64,000 nt of DNA from Pseudanabaena sp. FACHB-1998 (lineage in GTDB: Bacteria; Cyanobacteriota; Cyanobacteriia; Pseudanabaenales; Pseudanabaenaceae): the NCBI RefSeq assembly GCF_014696355.1, contig NZ_JACJQA010000003.1:186001-250000 (forward strand), read 5' to 3'. Below are positions 33,963-42,603 of the stretch, piece after piece. Below the pieces are notes generated by a model, which was given only the letters and a program-made list of their open reading frames with translations, had not been told where the DNA came from and ran no database searches. A program made the position numbers and the translations under genes. Position 1 is the stretch's first letter, and the number at the start of each line of letters is the position of its first letter.

Positions 33963-35744
33963 TTACGAGAAAGAATTAAAAATAAGACGAAACCCAACAC
34001 CTCTGTTATGACCACGTGCGTAGTGCCTACCCCGATACGCAGACCGACAACCGATCGCATAGTCGCCCCAAGAACCACCTCTCTGTAGATAGTAATTGTT
34101 ATTATTATCCATATTTAATTCGCCCCAAGCTTGATTTCCTTGCTTCTTGAGATTTTCTGGCTTATCTGCATAGCTATCATGCCATTCATCCAAACACCAT
34201 TCCCTGACATTGCCGTGCATTTGATAAATGCCCCAAGCGTTCGGCTGAAAACTATTCACATTTACCGTTACTTGTCGATATTCGCCCTTAGGTGCATCCC
34301 CATAGGGATAATTTCCCTCGTAGTTAACTTGATCGGTCGTAATATTGTTACCGAAGGCAAAAGGCGTAGTCGTACCTGCACGACAGGCATATTCCCATTC
34401 TGCCTCAGTGGGCAGCCTTACCTCCCTTCCTGTCTTTTGTTGCACCCTCTCACAGAATGCCATAGCCTCATGCCATGACACACCGACAACGGGCTGCAAA
34501 TCACCCTGAAACTTTTGGTCTTTATTTGCTGAGCCTTTAGTTTGCATCACCGCTTGCCATTGGGCATTAGTGACTGCATATTTCCCAATCAGAAATTCCT
34601 TTAACTGCACCTGATGAATTGGCTTCTCAGAGTCATACTCCTCGCTCCCCATCATAAATTTCCCTGCGGGAACCTTGACTAATTCCAGTGTTACGCCATT
34701 GCCAAGATCGATAGTTAAAGGTTTGCTCTCATTAACTTTTTGACCCTCTTCAACTGTTCTCGCATTTACTTGTCGCATCGACATTTCTGGACTATTCGCC
34801 ACAACAGAAGCGAGAGACTCGGATACCTGTTGATTAGCTGAAAATCGCGCTTCGACGATCCGCTCAATTTGCTCGATCGCCTCATGGTTTGCGCCATCTA
34901 CCGCCAAAATTTGCATCCATAAACGTTTAGCAACATCCCATTTGCCGTTACTAAAAGCTTGGTAAGCATCGCCTCTAAGCCCCATGAGATCGGTTTTGTC
35001 CGCATATTTCGGCATCAAAATCAAATTCTCCTTCTCCGTCGGATCAAGCAGCATACGCGGAGTCTGTTTAGTTTTTGCTAACTCAGGCACGCGATGTTTG
35101 AGATAAATATTTAGCTTTGCTGCCGTCGCACAGCGCCCTTGCACACCCAAACCCTCAACCAAAGCATAGGTAAATGCCCCATGTTTAAGCTCTTCTATTT
35201 CATAAGAATATTCTGTAGGACTGCAAGCCGCAATACTAATCACATCGGCAATTTTGGCAATTTGCTCCGTTTCGCGTCCAATGCCCTCACCCGATCGCGT
35301 CGTCCCATTGCGCCTCACCTGATTGCGACAAGCATCCAGCGCCAAAATCACATTTCCCGCACCACTAAGTCGCAAGTTTTGGATGACCCGATTGACCGAA
35401 ATGCCCGTGTCCGCAACATTATCAGGATCGCCATCGCTCGGCATCAGATAGTCAATGCCATCGTTACCTAAAATCCCATGCCCCGCAAAAAAGAACCAAA
35501 AATTATCACCATCTCGTAGAGGTTTGTTCGCAAGTCCATTAAATACCCTCAGCAAATTATTACGAAAAGGCTTAGTCGTCCTGCCCTCAAAATCTGGCGA
35601 ATCATCGGAAAAATAGAAAATGCGATCAAACTTTGCCTCATTTCCTAAAAAATTACAAATATGCAGCGCGTCATTCTTTGCATACTTCAAAGGATGCAAA
35701 AACTCATATTGATTTACCCCGATCGCGATCGCCCAATTTGCCAC
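33963..35744 (-). CDS. Caspase-like peptidase (C14) fused to formylglycine-enzyme-like domain
   Basis: A 593-residue protein from a GTG start. Residues 1-245 form a caspase/orthocaspase p20-like domain: WAIAIGVNQYEFLHPLKYAK, H89 in FFFAGHG and C139 in LALDACRNQ make the dyad, followed by SIAACSPTEYSYEIEELKHG. A helical linker (about 250-345) leads to a SUMF1/FGE-sulfatase domain (about 352-592): VPAGKFMMGSEEYDSEKPIH, LPTEAEWEYACRAG, NAWGIYQMHGNVREWCLDEW, RGGSW and GVGFRLIF. The catalytic Cys pair of true FGEs is not seen, so this part may bind ligands. It is last in a tight operon after a Pepco-like protein and a GTPase, with a 5-nt gap. Confidence 0.9.
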   Translation of the reverse strand: MANWAIAIGVNQYEFLHPLKYAKNDALHICNFLGNEAKFDRIFYFSDDSPDFEGRTTKPFRNNLLRVFNGLANKPLRDGDNFWFFFAGHGILGNDGIDYLMPSDGDPDNVADTGISVNRVIQNLRLSGAGNVILALDACRNQVRRNGTTRSGEGIGRETEQIAKIADVISIAACSPTEYSYEIEELKHGAFTYALVEGLGVQGRCATAAKLNIYLKHRVPELAKTKQTPRMLLDPTEKENLILMPKYADKTDLMGLRGDAYQAFSNGKWDVAKRLWMQILAVDGANHEAIEQIERIVEARFSANQQVSESLASVVANSPEMSMRQVNARTVEEGQKVNESKPLTIDLGNGVTLELVKVPAGKFMMGSEEYDSEKPIHQVQLKEFLIGKYAVTNAQWQAVMQTKGSANKDQKFQGDLQPVVGVSWHEAMAFCERVQQKTGREVRLPTEAEWEYACRAGTTTPFAFGNNITTDQVNYEGNYPYGDAPKGEYRQVTVNVNSFQPNAWGIYQMHGNVREWCLDEWHDSYADKPENLKKQGNQAWGELNMDNNNNYYLQRGGSWGDYAIGCRSAYRGRHYARGHNRGVGFRLIFNSFS

Positions 35745-35749
35745 AAGTC

Positions 35750-36130
35750 TTATTCTCCCTTCTCACGAGTAAATTTAAGCTTAATTGCACTTTTACCGTT
35801 AGCCTTAGCACCGCTACCGATTAGACGGATTTCGCCCTCAGCACCAATCTCTACTGACAACTCAATTTCAGTAAGATTCATTCCCGATGTCTTTTTTGCC
35901 TCCTTTTCGGCACTGCTAAAAATCCGTCCTACCATCTGCAAAAACCCTGACATCTTGGCTTCAAGTTCGGCAACACTCAAGGTTTTTTCATGCTTGGCTG
36001 AATTTTTATTTGGCTGATCCTCATTAAACCAACCTCTTGGGTTGCCCCCCGAAGTTTCCTCAGGTTGAGGTTCTTGATCGTAGGGTTCAACAGCGATCGT
36101 AATCATTTCGTAACTAGTATCTTGAGTCAT
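35750..36130 (-). CDS. Small Pepco/Trypco-like protein of caspase operon
   Basis: A 126-residue protein with a disordered, acidic first 45 residues, a helix with TLSVAELEAKMSGFLQMVGR, and a C-terminal beta-rich GMNLTEIELSVEIGAEGEIR block ending KANGKSAIKLKFTREK. The layout resembles the small peptidase-co-occurring domains (Pepco, Trypco1/2) found next to caspases and trypsin-like proteases in bacterial conflict systems; the exact family is uncertain. It lies 16 nt after the GTPase gene and 5 nt before the caspase gene, so all three are surely co-transcribed. Confidence 0.65.
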   Translation of the reverse strand: MTQDTSYEMITIAVEPYDQEPQPEETSGGNPRGWFNEDQPNKNSAKHEKTLSVAELEAKMSGFLQMVGRIFSSAEKEAKKTSGMNLTEIELSVEIGAEGEIRLIGSGAKANGKSAIKLKFTREKGE

Positions 36131-36146
36131 TGCTGTTCCTGCTGTA

Positions 36147-37583
36147 TCAAACTTTTCTCAACCTTCTCAGGTCAATTTTAGCGCGGAGTTCATCTTTAAT
36201 TCTTGCCAAGATTGAATCCTCGTCAATGGTTTCTAAAATTCTTTTAACCACAGCTTTGGGACCATCGGCTCCCCACGATGCACCATTGGCGAGATATTCC
36301 TTAGTGACTAATCCCAGCGCATAGGTTGAGAAACCTGCCACACCTGCTTGGGCGATCGCCACTGATACATAGCCACCCAAGGTCGCGCCGCCTGTGACGG
36401 GCGCAGCAATACCCAATAAGCTTTTGAGGGAACTTAAGCCGAAGGTCGCCAGAAATTCACTTGCGCCGATGCCCCCCATCCCGATCGCAATTTTTTGCAT
36501 CAGGGAAATTGCGCCACGATTACTCATATTGATCCCATAGAGTTTGGATAGCGCCACGATCATTGATACATCGATGATGGCGCTAGTAATTACATCTACT
36601 ACCGTGAAGGGATTAACGGCGATCGCTACGGCTTGAGTAATCACACAATTCCAGATAATGCGATTGGCTTGGCGATCGCGCACAAACATTTTGCGTTGAA
36701 CGACTCGCTCCTGCACCATATCGGCAAATAGCATCGTATTTAGAGCGATTAAAGATTTGCCCTCGCGATCAAGTACTTCTAAGATTTTTAGCTTTAAATC
36801 ATCAATCTGGGGCTTGCCATTCACTAACTCCGCCTCGAAGGAGCCATCGGGCTGACGCACAGCCTTAGCCACTAAAGGAGAAGCAGCGGTCATCACAATT
36901 TCATCTTGAGTTAATAGCTCTTTAACGCGATCGTCGCGAATTTTGGCATAAATTGCTAAGCGATCTTCGGGCGGATATTGGTCGATTTTATTAAATACCA
37001 GCAAAATCGGTTTACTAGCGCCCCGTAGTTCCGAAAGAGCATCATATTCAACCTTGGTGATATCTCCCGCCACAATAAATAGGATTAAATCTGCTTGCTG
37101 AGCAATGCGCTTCGCCAGTTCGGCACGTCCCTCGCCATCCACTTCATCAATGCCGGGGGTATCGATTAATTCAATGCGGGCTTCCCCTCGTCCTTGAAAT
37201 GAGGCTCTGAGAATGGTGCGATCGCCATTGGATTGCATTGCCTCACGCGAGATCTGCCATTCGGCAGCTTGCCTACTTGTCGTGACCCCATGCAAAGGTC
37301 CAGTTTCGAAGACTTGCCCTCCCATCAGGGCATTCAAGACCGACGACTTGCCACGCCCCACCATCCCAAATACGGCTATTTGCAAAACTTGACGCTCTAA
37401 CTTATCCAGCATTAGCTGAAGTTCTTCTAGTTCTTCTTCTAGTCCTCGGCGTTCTCTTTCCGATAAATCTAGGTTTGCCACAATATCGCGTAAGGTGCGC
37501 TGTGCTTGGCGATAATTTAACTCCTCAAAGATTTCATCAAAGCTGAGGAAATTTTCATCTTGTGGCATAACTTTGCGAGACAT
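36147..37583 (-). CDS. Dynamin/Era-like GTPase with DUF697-type C-terminus
   Basis: A 478-residue P-loop GTPase. After a coiled N-terminus (about 20-65) come G1 GMVGRGKS (73-80), a threonine-bearing G2 region (GVTTSRQ near 99-105), G3 DTPGIDEV (141-148) and G4 NKID (198-201). The second half (about 315-440) is hydrophobic and glycine/alanine rich (AVAIAVNPFTVVDVITSAII; GGIGASEFLATFGLSSL), typical of DUF697 membrane-associated GTPases. A charged end reads KDELRAKIDLRRLRKV. It is first in the GTPase-Pepco-caspase operon. A GTPase switch controlling the protease is inferred. Confidence 0.88.
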   Translation of the reverse strand: MSRKVMPQDENFLSFDEIFEELNYRQAQRTLRDIVANLDLSERERRGLEEELEELQLMLDKLERQVLQIAVFGMVGRGKSSVLNALMGGQVFETGPLHGVTTSRQAAEWQISREAMQSNGDRTILRASFQGRGEARIELIDTPGIDEVDGEGRAELAKRIAQQADLILFIVAGDITKVEYDALSELRGASKPILLVFNKIDQYPPEDRLAIYAKIRDDRVKELLTQDEIVMTAASPLVAKAVRQPDGSFEAELVNGKPQIDDLKLKILEVLDREGKSLIALNTMLFADMVQERVVQRKMFVRDRQANRIIWNCVITQAVAIAVNPFTVVDVITSAIIDVSMIVALSKLYGINMSNRGAISLMQKIAIGMGGIGASEFLATFGLSSLKSLLGIAAPVTGGATLGGYVSVAIAQAGVAGFSTYALGLVTKEYLANGASWGADGPKAVVKRILETIDEDSILARIKDELRAKIDLRRLRKV

Positions 37584-37642
37584 GACTTTGCATAACTATA
37601 TTTAATTGTAAATTTAATTGTGAAGAACTAGAGCCGTCGCTC

Positions 37643-37703
37643 CTTGATCTCAAATTACCAGAAGAGAAGCGCTGACTTTCTCTTCTGGTAATTTGAGATC
37701 AAG
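37643..37703. repeat. Perfect 25-bp-arm hairpin between divergent genes
   Basis: Arms beginning cttgatctcaaattacca flank an 11-nt loop, in the gap between the GTPase operon and tic22 starts. It lies about 60 nt upstream of the GTPase start, close enough to affect its promoter. Confidence 0.8.
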
Positions 37704-37841
37704 AGCATTTATTGTTGCAGTATGTTTTATAGGAACTATACTTATGGTATTTAAGTCGTAGAAGATAACAATTCACTGTTACTTGTGTCTCCCTTAACTT
37801 TCCCAAACAAACTCAATAAGCATATTGTAGCTAGGAGAAAT

Positions 37842-38684
37842 ATGTCCGTATTTAAGTCGTTGGTTAATCTAGCAGCCACCGCAGGTGTCGCAGTGGCGAT
37901 CGCTGTTAGTCCCATATTTACTCTCAAGGCTGAGGCTCTAACTGAGGCGCAAGTTTTAGAGCGGTTGGGGAGCATTCCTATTTTCACCATTACTGATGAT
38001 AAGGGTTCGCCGCTCTTGGGTGCGATCCCACAACAACCTAATGCTAAGCCTGATGATAGTCAGCTTTTATTCTTCTTCCTTGGTCCTGACGAAGCTCAAC
38101 AAATGCTCACTCAGGTACAAAAGTCTAATCCTGATGTTGGTAAAAAAGCCCAGATCATCGTCCGTTCCATGAACGATGCTTACCAAGTGATTCGCCAAAA
38201 CAAGGATAAAAAGGTTGTCTTTCAATTTATCCCTAGCAAATCTAGTATTGATTCCGCTAGAACTATCTTGAGTTCTCAAGGCATTGCGGCGGACAAGGTT
38301 CCTAATGTGCCTGTATTCTTTGCGATCGGTGGTCAAACTAATAATCAAGGCTTATTGACGATGAGCATTGACCAAAATGGAAAGAAGGAGCAAGTCGTTC
38401 CATTTTTTCTAGACAAATCGGATTTGCAAAGTTTATTAGACCGAGCAAGCAAGGATCAGCCTGATGTTGCCAAAGCAACCAAGATTCAAGTTGCTTCCTT
38501 GTTTCAAGTTCTAGACTCGATGGTGTCTAAAGATAATAAGCCCAATCCTGAAGTTGAAAGATTTCAGTTTGTCCCTTCGCGTACTTCCTTTGAGTATATT
38601 CTCAAAAATAGTAAGCAATCTACTACCCCTCAGCTAGCGCCAAGTAATGCACCTAAAGTACCTGCACCTGCTCAGAAAAAGTAA
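37842..38684 (+). CDS. Tic22-like periplasmic protein
   Basis: The ATG at 37842, with AGGAG nearby, gives 280 residues. A signal peptide precedes the mature part (MSVFKSLVNLAATAGVAVAI then an AEA cleavage region). The body has two Tic22 repeats: IPIFTITDDKGSPLL and LLFFFLGPDEAQQMLTQVQK; NVPVFFAIGGQTNNQGLLTM and VVPFFLDKSDLQSLLDRASK. A Pro/Ala-rich tail ends it. Cyanobacterial Tic22 acts in the periplasm in outer-membrane biogenesis; plastid Tic22 supports protein import. Confidence 0.9.
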   Translation: MSVFKSLVNLAATAGVAVAIAVSPIFTLKAEALTEAQVLERLGSIPIFTITDDKGSPLLGAIPQQPNAKPDDSQLLFFFLGPDEAQQMLTQVQKSNPDVGKKAQIIVRSMNDAYQVIRQNKDKKVVFQFIPSKSSIDSARTILSSQGIAADKVPNVPVFFAIGGQTNNQGLLTMSIDQNGKKEQVVPFFLDKSDLQSLLDRASKDQPDVAKATKIQVASLFQVLDSMVSKDNKPNPEVERFQFVPSRTSFEYILKNSKQSTTPQLAPSNAPKVPAPAQKK

Positions 38685-38689
38685 TGAAT

Positions 38690-38716
38690 TAATAAATGGC
38701 AATGCCATTTATTAAA
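38690..38716. repeat. Short palindrome after tic22
   Basis: The sequence ttaataaatggc/gccatttattaa forms a near-perfect stem with an AAT loop just after the stop codon. Confidence 0.6.
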
Positions 38717-38723
38717 TTTATCT

Positions 38724-38768
38724 ATAGAAACAAGAAATCCTCGCAATGCGAGGATTTCTTGTTTCTAT
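38724..38768. terminator. Terminator between convergent tic22 and nucleotidyltransferase genes
   Basis: Perfect 21-bp arms (atagaaacaagaaatcctcg) flank an AAT loop; the right end touches the stop of the minus-strand gene. Confidence 0.8.
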
Positions 38769-39866
38769 TTAAAGAGAAAGATATGCCTTGATAATCTCCA
38801 TCTGTTTTTCTTCAATCAGTTTTTGATCTGGATACTTAGGAAGTTTAGTATTTTCCATTGCGATCGCCAGTTGGGTTGTTAGTCCATCAACCTCTGCAAT
38901 CAAAGCGTCATAGGATATTTCACCATTGCGAATTTGCCGAATAAATTGAGCATCGCCTGTAATTTCGCGATTAGGAATAACGCCCTCACCATTCAAGATC
39001 TCGATTCCAGACTTGAGCAAGCGATAGCAATGACCAGAATGCTTGCTGTCGTAGCCCACCTTTTCTTCGATCGCCGCCCGTTTGGAATTGCGATTTTTAC
39101 GCCATGACTGAAAAGCTTCGTACTCTTGCAATGCTTGGCGATAGGTTTGTGTATTGTGCAGTAAGGTCACAAAATCGTTGGTTGATCTGGTGTAGTACTG
39201 CACTGCTGGCAACAATTCTTGGGCTAACGGATATTGCTTCAGTAGCCCCTTATAGTCCACATGAGTTAACAACTCGGTTGCAACTTCACTATATTGACTC
39301 GCATCTTTAATGAGGATGTAGAGAAATTCCAGAAAAGCATTTAACTGCTCTTTGCGGAGTGGATTTTCTGATAGTCCATAGTCTTGAGGATTTGGAGGCG
39401 ATGAGAAAAAATTGGGGTCTTCTTTATATCGCAACAACCATTTTCTGTGGGTTTGCACTTTTTTAATTTGCGCTTGAGCGTATCCAGAATAACTGTAAAA
39501 GACTTTCTGGCTCAAAAAAGCATCGCGTATTTCAATTAAAGATTCGCCAAAACTGGTCAGAACGAGATATTCGCAGCGGTCTATCCATAGCAATTCAAGG
39601 ATGTTCGGATTGTTGAGTGTTGCCAAATGACAGAACTTTTTGATGTTATAGATATTGCTGTCAGTATTGGTTAATTCTGGATATAAGCAGGTTGGCTCAA
39701 TAAACCTATCTAGTTGCTCGAAATTTTGTGTGCCAATGAAATAAGGAAGTGTGGGAATACAAATTCCCTTGTAATCATAATCGCTATCTTCGTTATGAAC
39801 TCGATACAGCCTAGAACCAGTCAAGGTCAATAGAATTGTTCTTGTCTCAACTTCAATTCTCTTCAT
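38769..39866 (-). CDS. Predicted nucleotidyltransferase (COG3541/YcgL type)
   Basis: A 365-residue protein with a Pol-beta-type nucleotidyltransferase core at the N-terminus: LTLTGSRLYRVHNEDSDYDY, giving the GS...DxD metal-binding motif, followed by KGICIP. Later blocks KKFCHLATLNNPNILELLWI and KHSGHCYRLLKSGIEILNGE match the family often found in phage-like and RNA-repair contexts. AGGAGGTAATT precedes the ATG. It lies 9 nt after a broken PIN-like gene. A piece of its 5' end is duplicated at 44757-44873. Confidence 0.85.
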   Translation of the reverse strand: MKRIEVETRTILLTLTGSRLYRVHNEDSDYDYKGICIPTLPYFIGTQNFEQLDRFIEPTCLYPELTNTDSNIYNIKKFCHLATLNNPNILELLWIDRCEYLVLTSFGESLIEIRDAFLSQKVFYSYSGYAQAQIKKVQTHRKWLLRYKEDPNFFSSPPNPQDYGLSENPLRKEQLNAFLEFLYILIKDASQYSEVATELLTHVDYKGLLKQYPLAQELLPAVQYYTRSTNDFVTLLHNTQTYRQALQEYEAFQSWRKNRNSKRAAIEEKVGYDSKHSGHCYRLLKSGIEILNGEGVIPNREITGDAQFIRQIRNGEISYDALIAEVDGLTTQLAIAMENTKLPKYPDQKLIEEKQMEIIKAYLSL

Positions 39867-39875
39867 AATTACCTC

Positions 39876-40130
39876 CTAAAATAGTTCTGGACAAAGAAAG
39901 TCAAGTTTAACTCCATGTTCTGCAAGGGCTTGTTTGGGATTGTACCAGTCAGAGTCAACAGCATTAGCGATCGCGGGTTTAGCATGATGAGTTAGAGCAA
40001 CTGCTACAAATTTGCGATCGGATGGATCGAATTTTTGAAGAGATGGGGATTTTGGAAACTCGGCAAAATCATTTTCGCCAATTCTCGTAATCGCAACTCT
40101 TTCGCACCGTTGCGTGGCTTGATGTGTCAA
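39876..40130 (-). pseudogene. C-terminal fragment of PIN-like domain protein
   Basis: An open frame (LTHQATQRCERVAITRIGEN then DFAEFPKSPSLQKFDPSDRK, FVAVALTHHAKPAI, NAVDSDW and LDFLCPELF) resembles the second half of a PIN-like family protein with DRKFVAVA and NAVDSDW motifs. The frame extends a few codons upstream (AGDAFLKWV) without a good start and then meets a stop, and the N-terminal acidic residues are missing. So the gene is truncated. The nucleotidyltransferase follows after 9 nt and may have been its operon partner. Confidence 0.65.
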
Positions 40131-40138
40131 AACCCATT

Positions 40139-40321
40139 TCAGAAATGCGTCACCTGCATGAGGTGATCATCGAAATTAGGCACACGATTTCTATAAACAT
40201 CGGTCACTGACCGACACGGATTATCACCTGCTGAATCAAGATTCCTAAACCCTTTATCCCATCGGACATAATCACTACACAGGTTGAGGGCAATGCATAA
40301 TTGCGGTTCCGCCGCACTACT
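40139..40321 (-). pseudogene. Unidentified open segment, probable gene remnant
   Basis: A second minus-strand frame reads LCIALNLCSDYVRWDKGFRN then LDSAGDNPCRSVTDVYRNRV, ending in HLMQVTHF and a stop. It has no good start codon and is bounded upstream by a stop. The composition looks protein-like, but the family was not recognised. It overlaps the 5' end of the broken PIN-like frame in another phase. Confidence 0.35.
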
Positions 40322-40427
40322 TTAGTATCGAAGCTACCCATAGAGAATTTTCTGGGTTGGCTAGTGGGTAAAACGTGTCATGAAACCCTAAAGTAAATTT
40401 CAGTAGTGATGCTATAAGCGCCAGTTA

Positions 40428-40775
40428 ATGCCAATTAATTTGTTAGAAGCCTTTGTCCTTGCGGTGATACTTTGTGGCTTTTTGGGGATTATTCTCAAAA
40501 AGAATTTAATCATGAAAGTAATCTCAATGGATGTAATGAGTAGTGGGGTAATTGCCTATTTTGTGGTGATTGCTGCCCGTCAAGGCGTATTTACGCCGAT
40601 CCTTGGGGATATACCAAGGACTAATTATGCTGACCCTGTGCCACAGGCGGTGATCTTGACGGCAATCGTGATTGGCTTTTCGATTCAGGCGCTGATGTTA
40701 GTCGGGGTGATCAAGTTATCCCGAAACAATCCCACTCTAGAAATCCACGAGATCGAGAAGAGTGACCTTGTATGA
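40428..40775 (+). CDS. Mrp-type antiporter subunit MrpC (NuoK-like)
   Basis: A 115-residue protein with three membrane helices: LEAFVLAVILCGFLGIILKK, VISMDVMSSGVIAYFVVIAA and AVILTAIVIGFSIQALMLVG. It matches MrpC/MnhC, related to NuoK, in Na+(K+)/H+ antiporters. Its stop overlaps the MrpD start (ATGA). It is the first gene of a seven-gene operon. Confidence 0.88.
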   Translation: MPINLLEAFVLAVILCGFLGIILKKNLIMKVISMDVMSSGVIAYFVVIAARQGVFTPILGDIPRTNYADPVPQAVILTAIVIGFSIQALMLVGVIKLSRNNPTLEIHEIEKSDLV

Positions 40776-42214
40776 CCACCCTAACTTTAATCTGGATTGT
40801 CTTGCCATTTATGGTGGGATTTATTATTTATCTACTGCCCAAGGGCGATCGCTATTTGGCGTTAATGGGGGCAGTCGCCTCAGCGCTGTATGTGATTCCA
40901 TTGTTTATCCAGCAAACTCCAATCAATTTACAATTGCTCGATAACTTTGGTGTGACCTTGACTCTTGATCCCTTGGCAGGATTTTTTATCTTGACCAATG
41001 CTCTAGTCACGGCGGCGGTGATTATTTACTGCTGGCATAGCGATCGCACCGCCTTTTTTTATGCTCAAGTCATATTGCTACATGGCAGTATCAATGCGGC
41101 TTTTGCCTGCTCCGACTTCATCAGTTTATATGTAGCTCTAGAAGTAATTAGCATCGCCAGCTTTTTATTGATTGCCTATCCCCGTAGCGATCGCTCGATC
41201 TGGATTGGTTTGCGCTATTTGTTTGTTAGCAATATCGCCATGTTGTTTTATTTAATTGGCGCAGTACTGGTTTACAAGGCAAATCACTCGTTTACCTTTA
41301 TTGGATTGCGTGGCGCACTTCCTGAAGCGATCGCCTTAATCTTTTTAGGACTATTGGCAAAGGGTGGTATTTTTGTGTCAGGACTATGGTTACCATTGAC
41401 CCATGCGGAATCTGAGTCGCCAGTGTCGGCGCTGATGTCGGGGGTGGTTGTCAAGGCGGGAGTTTTACCATTGTTGCGATGCGCCCTATTGATCGAAGAA
41501 CTTGATCCGATCGTACGGCTCTTTGGGGTCAGTACTGCGTTATTAGGTGTGACCTTTGCCGTATTTGAAAAAGATACTAAACGTCTATTAGCATTTTCAA
41601 CGGTTTCCCAAGTTGGATTTATTTTAGCTGCACCTGCCGTTGGTGGATTCTATGCTCTGACTCATGGCTTAGTTAAGTCATCTTTATTTTTGACTGTGAG
41701 TAAATTGCCTAGCCGCAATTTTAGGGAATTAGAAAAACAGTTAATGCCTCGAAATATCTGGATTGCTCTTGTAATAGCAAGTTTTTCGATTTCTGGATTT
41801 CCATTATTGGGTGGATTTGGGGCAAAAATATTAACCCTTAAAAATGTTTTGTCTTGGCAAGATGTGGGGATGAGTGTGGCGGCAATTGGTACAGCGATTT
41901 CCTTTGCCAAGTTTATTTTCTTACCCCATCAACCAGAAATTGAGGCTCATCCTTCAAAAAATCAAACTTCCTATTGGGTGGCAATCTCGATTTTATTAGG
42001 CGGACTAGTTATCGCAAACATTGTCTACTATGAAGCCTATACTCTGGAAAATGCCATTAAACCTCTGGTAACGATCGCGATCGGTTGGATAGCCTATTGG
42101 CTCATTTTCCGCCGTGCATCCGTTAATTTACCCGTCTTATTTGAAAAGTTTGAGAACCTAATCGGCTGCATGGGACTGATGTTAGTTTTACTGTTCTGGA
42201 TGGCAATTGCATGA
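40772..42214 (+). CDS. Mrp-type antiporter subunit MrpD (NuoN/L-like)
   Basis: A 480-residue proton-translocating subunit with about 14 hydrophobic helices. Features are SFLLIAYPRSDRSIWIGLRY, the LAKGGIFVSGLWLPLTHAES helix with a key lysine, SALMSGVVVKAGVLPLLR, and KRLLAFSTVSQVGFILAAPA. These are the signature of the NADH-dehydrogenase ND2/4/5 family. Its stop overlaps MrpE by four bases. Confidence 0.9.
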   Translation: MTTLTLIWIVLPFMVGFIIYLLPKGDRYLALMGAVASALYVIPLFIQQTPINLQLLDNFGVTLTLDPLAGFFILTNALVTAAVIIYCWHSDRTAFFYAQVILLHGSINAAFACSDFISLYVALEVISIASFLLIAYPRSDRSIWIGLRYLFVSNIAMLFYLIGAVLVYKANHSFTFIGLRGALPEAIALIFLGLLAKGGIFVSGLWLPLTHAESESPVSALMSGVVVKAGVLPLLRCALLIEELDPIVRLFGVSTALLGVTFAVFEKDTKRLLAFSTVSQVGFILAAPAVGGFYALTHGLVKSSLFLTVSKLPSRNFRELEKQLMPRNIWIALVIASFSISGFPLLGGFGAKILTLKNVLSWQDVGMSVAAIGTAISFAKFIFLPHQPEIEAHPSKNQTSYWVAISILLGGLVIANIVYYEAYTLENAIKPLVTIAIGWIAYWLIFRRASVNLPVLFEKFENLIGCMGLMLVLLFWMAIA

Positions 42215-42603
42215 TTGGACAATTTATTTTAAGAATCGTGATTTGGTTTTTACTAACCGCAAATTTTAGTATTACCAATATCATCATCGGTTTGATTGTT
42301 TCCCTGCTAATGCCGTATTACCGATCAGAAAACGTTCGCTTTAAAGATGTTTTACAGAGCCTCGTTAGGATTATTAAGGCAGTGCCACAATCCTATATCG
42401 AATCGATCCAGATGATCTGTCAACCTCACAAACACGAAGAAGTATTGCTCGAAAAAGCCAAACTTCACCGATCAGCAGCATTAGTTTTCTTGGACATTTT
42501 CCTAATCACCTATACCCCCAAAACCATTGTTCTCAGACATCACGAAGAAGGCTGGTATGTGGTGCATCATGTGATCAAACGCCAGAAGAGGTCAAACCCA
42601 TGA
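42211..42603 (+). CDS. Mrp-type antiporter subunit MrpE
   Basis: A 130-residue protein (MIGQFILRIVIWFLLTANFS) with N-terminal membrane helices and a cytoplasmic part ending ITYTPKTIVLRHHEEGWYVV. It matches the MrpE/MnhE family. It is ATGA-coupled to MrpD and MrpF. Confidence 0.85.
   Translation: MIGQFILRIVIWFLLTANFSITNIIIGLIVSLLMPYYRSENVRFKDVLQSLVRIIKAVPQSYIESIQMICQPHKHEEVLLEKAKLHRSAALVFLDIFLITYTPKTIVLRHHEEGWYVVHHVIKRQKRSNP

Noticed and set aside
34000-34130. Diversity-generating retroelement variable region in the FGE-like domain
   Set aside because: The C-terminal location and GFRLI ending fit, but no reverse transcriptase, template repeat or accessory gene is visible in the window.
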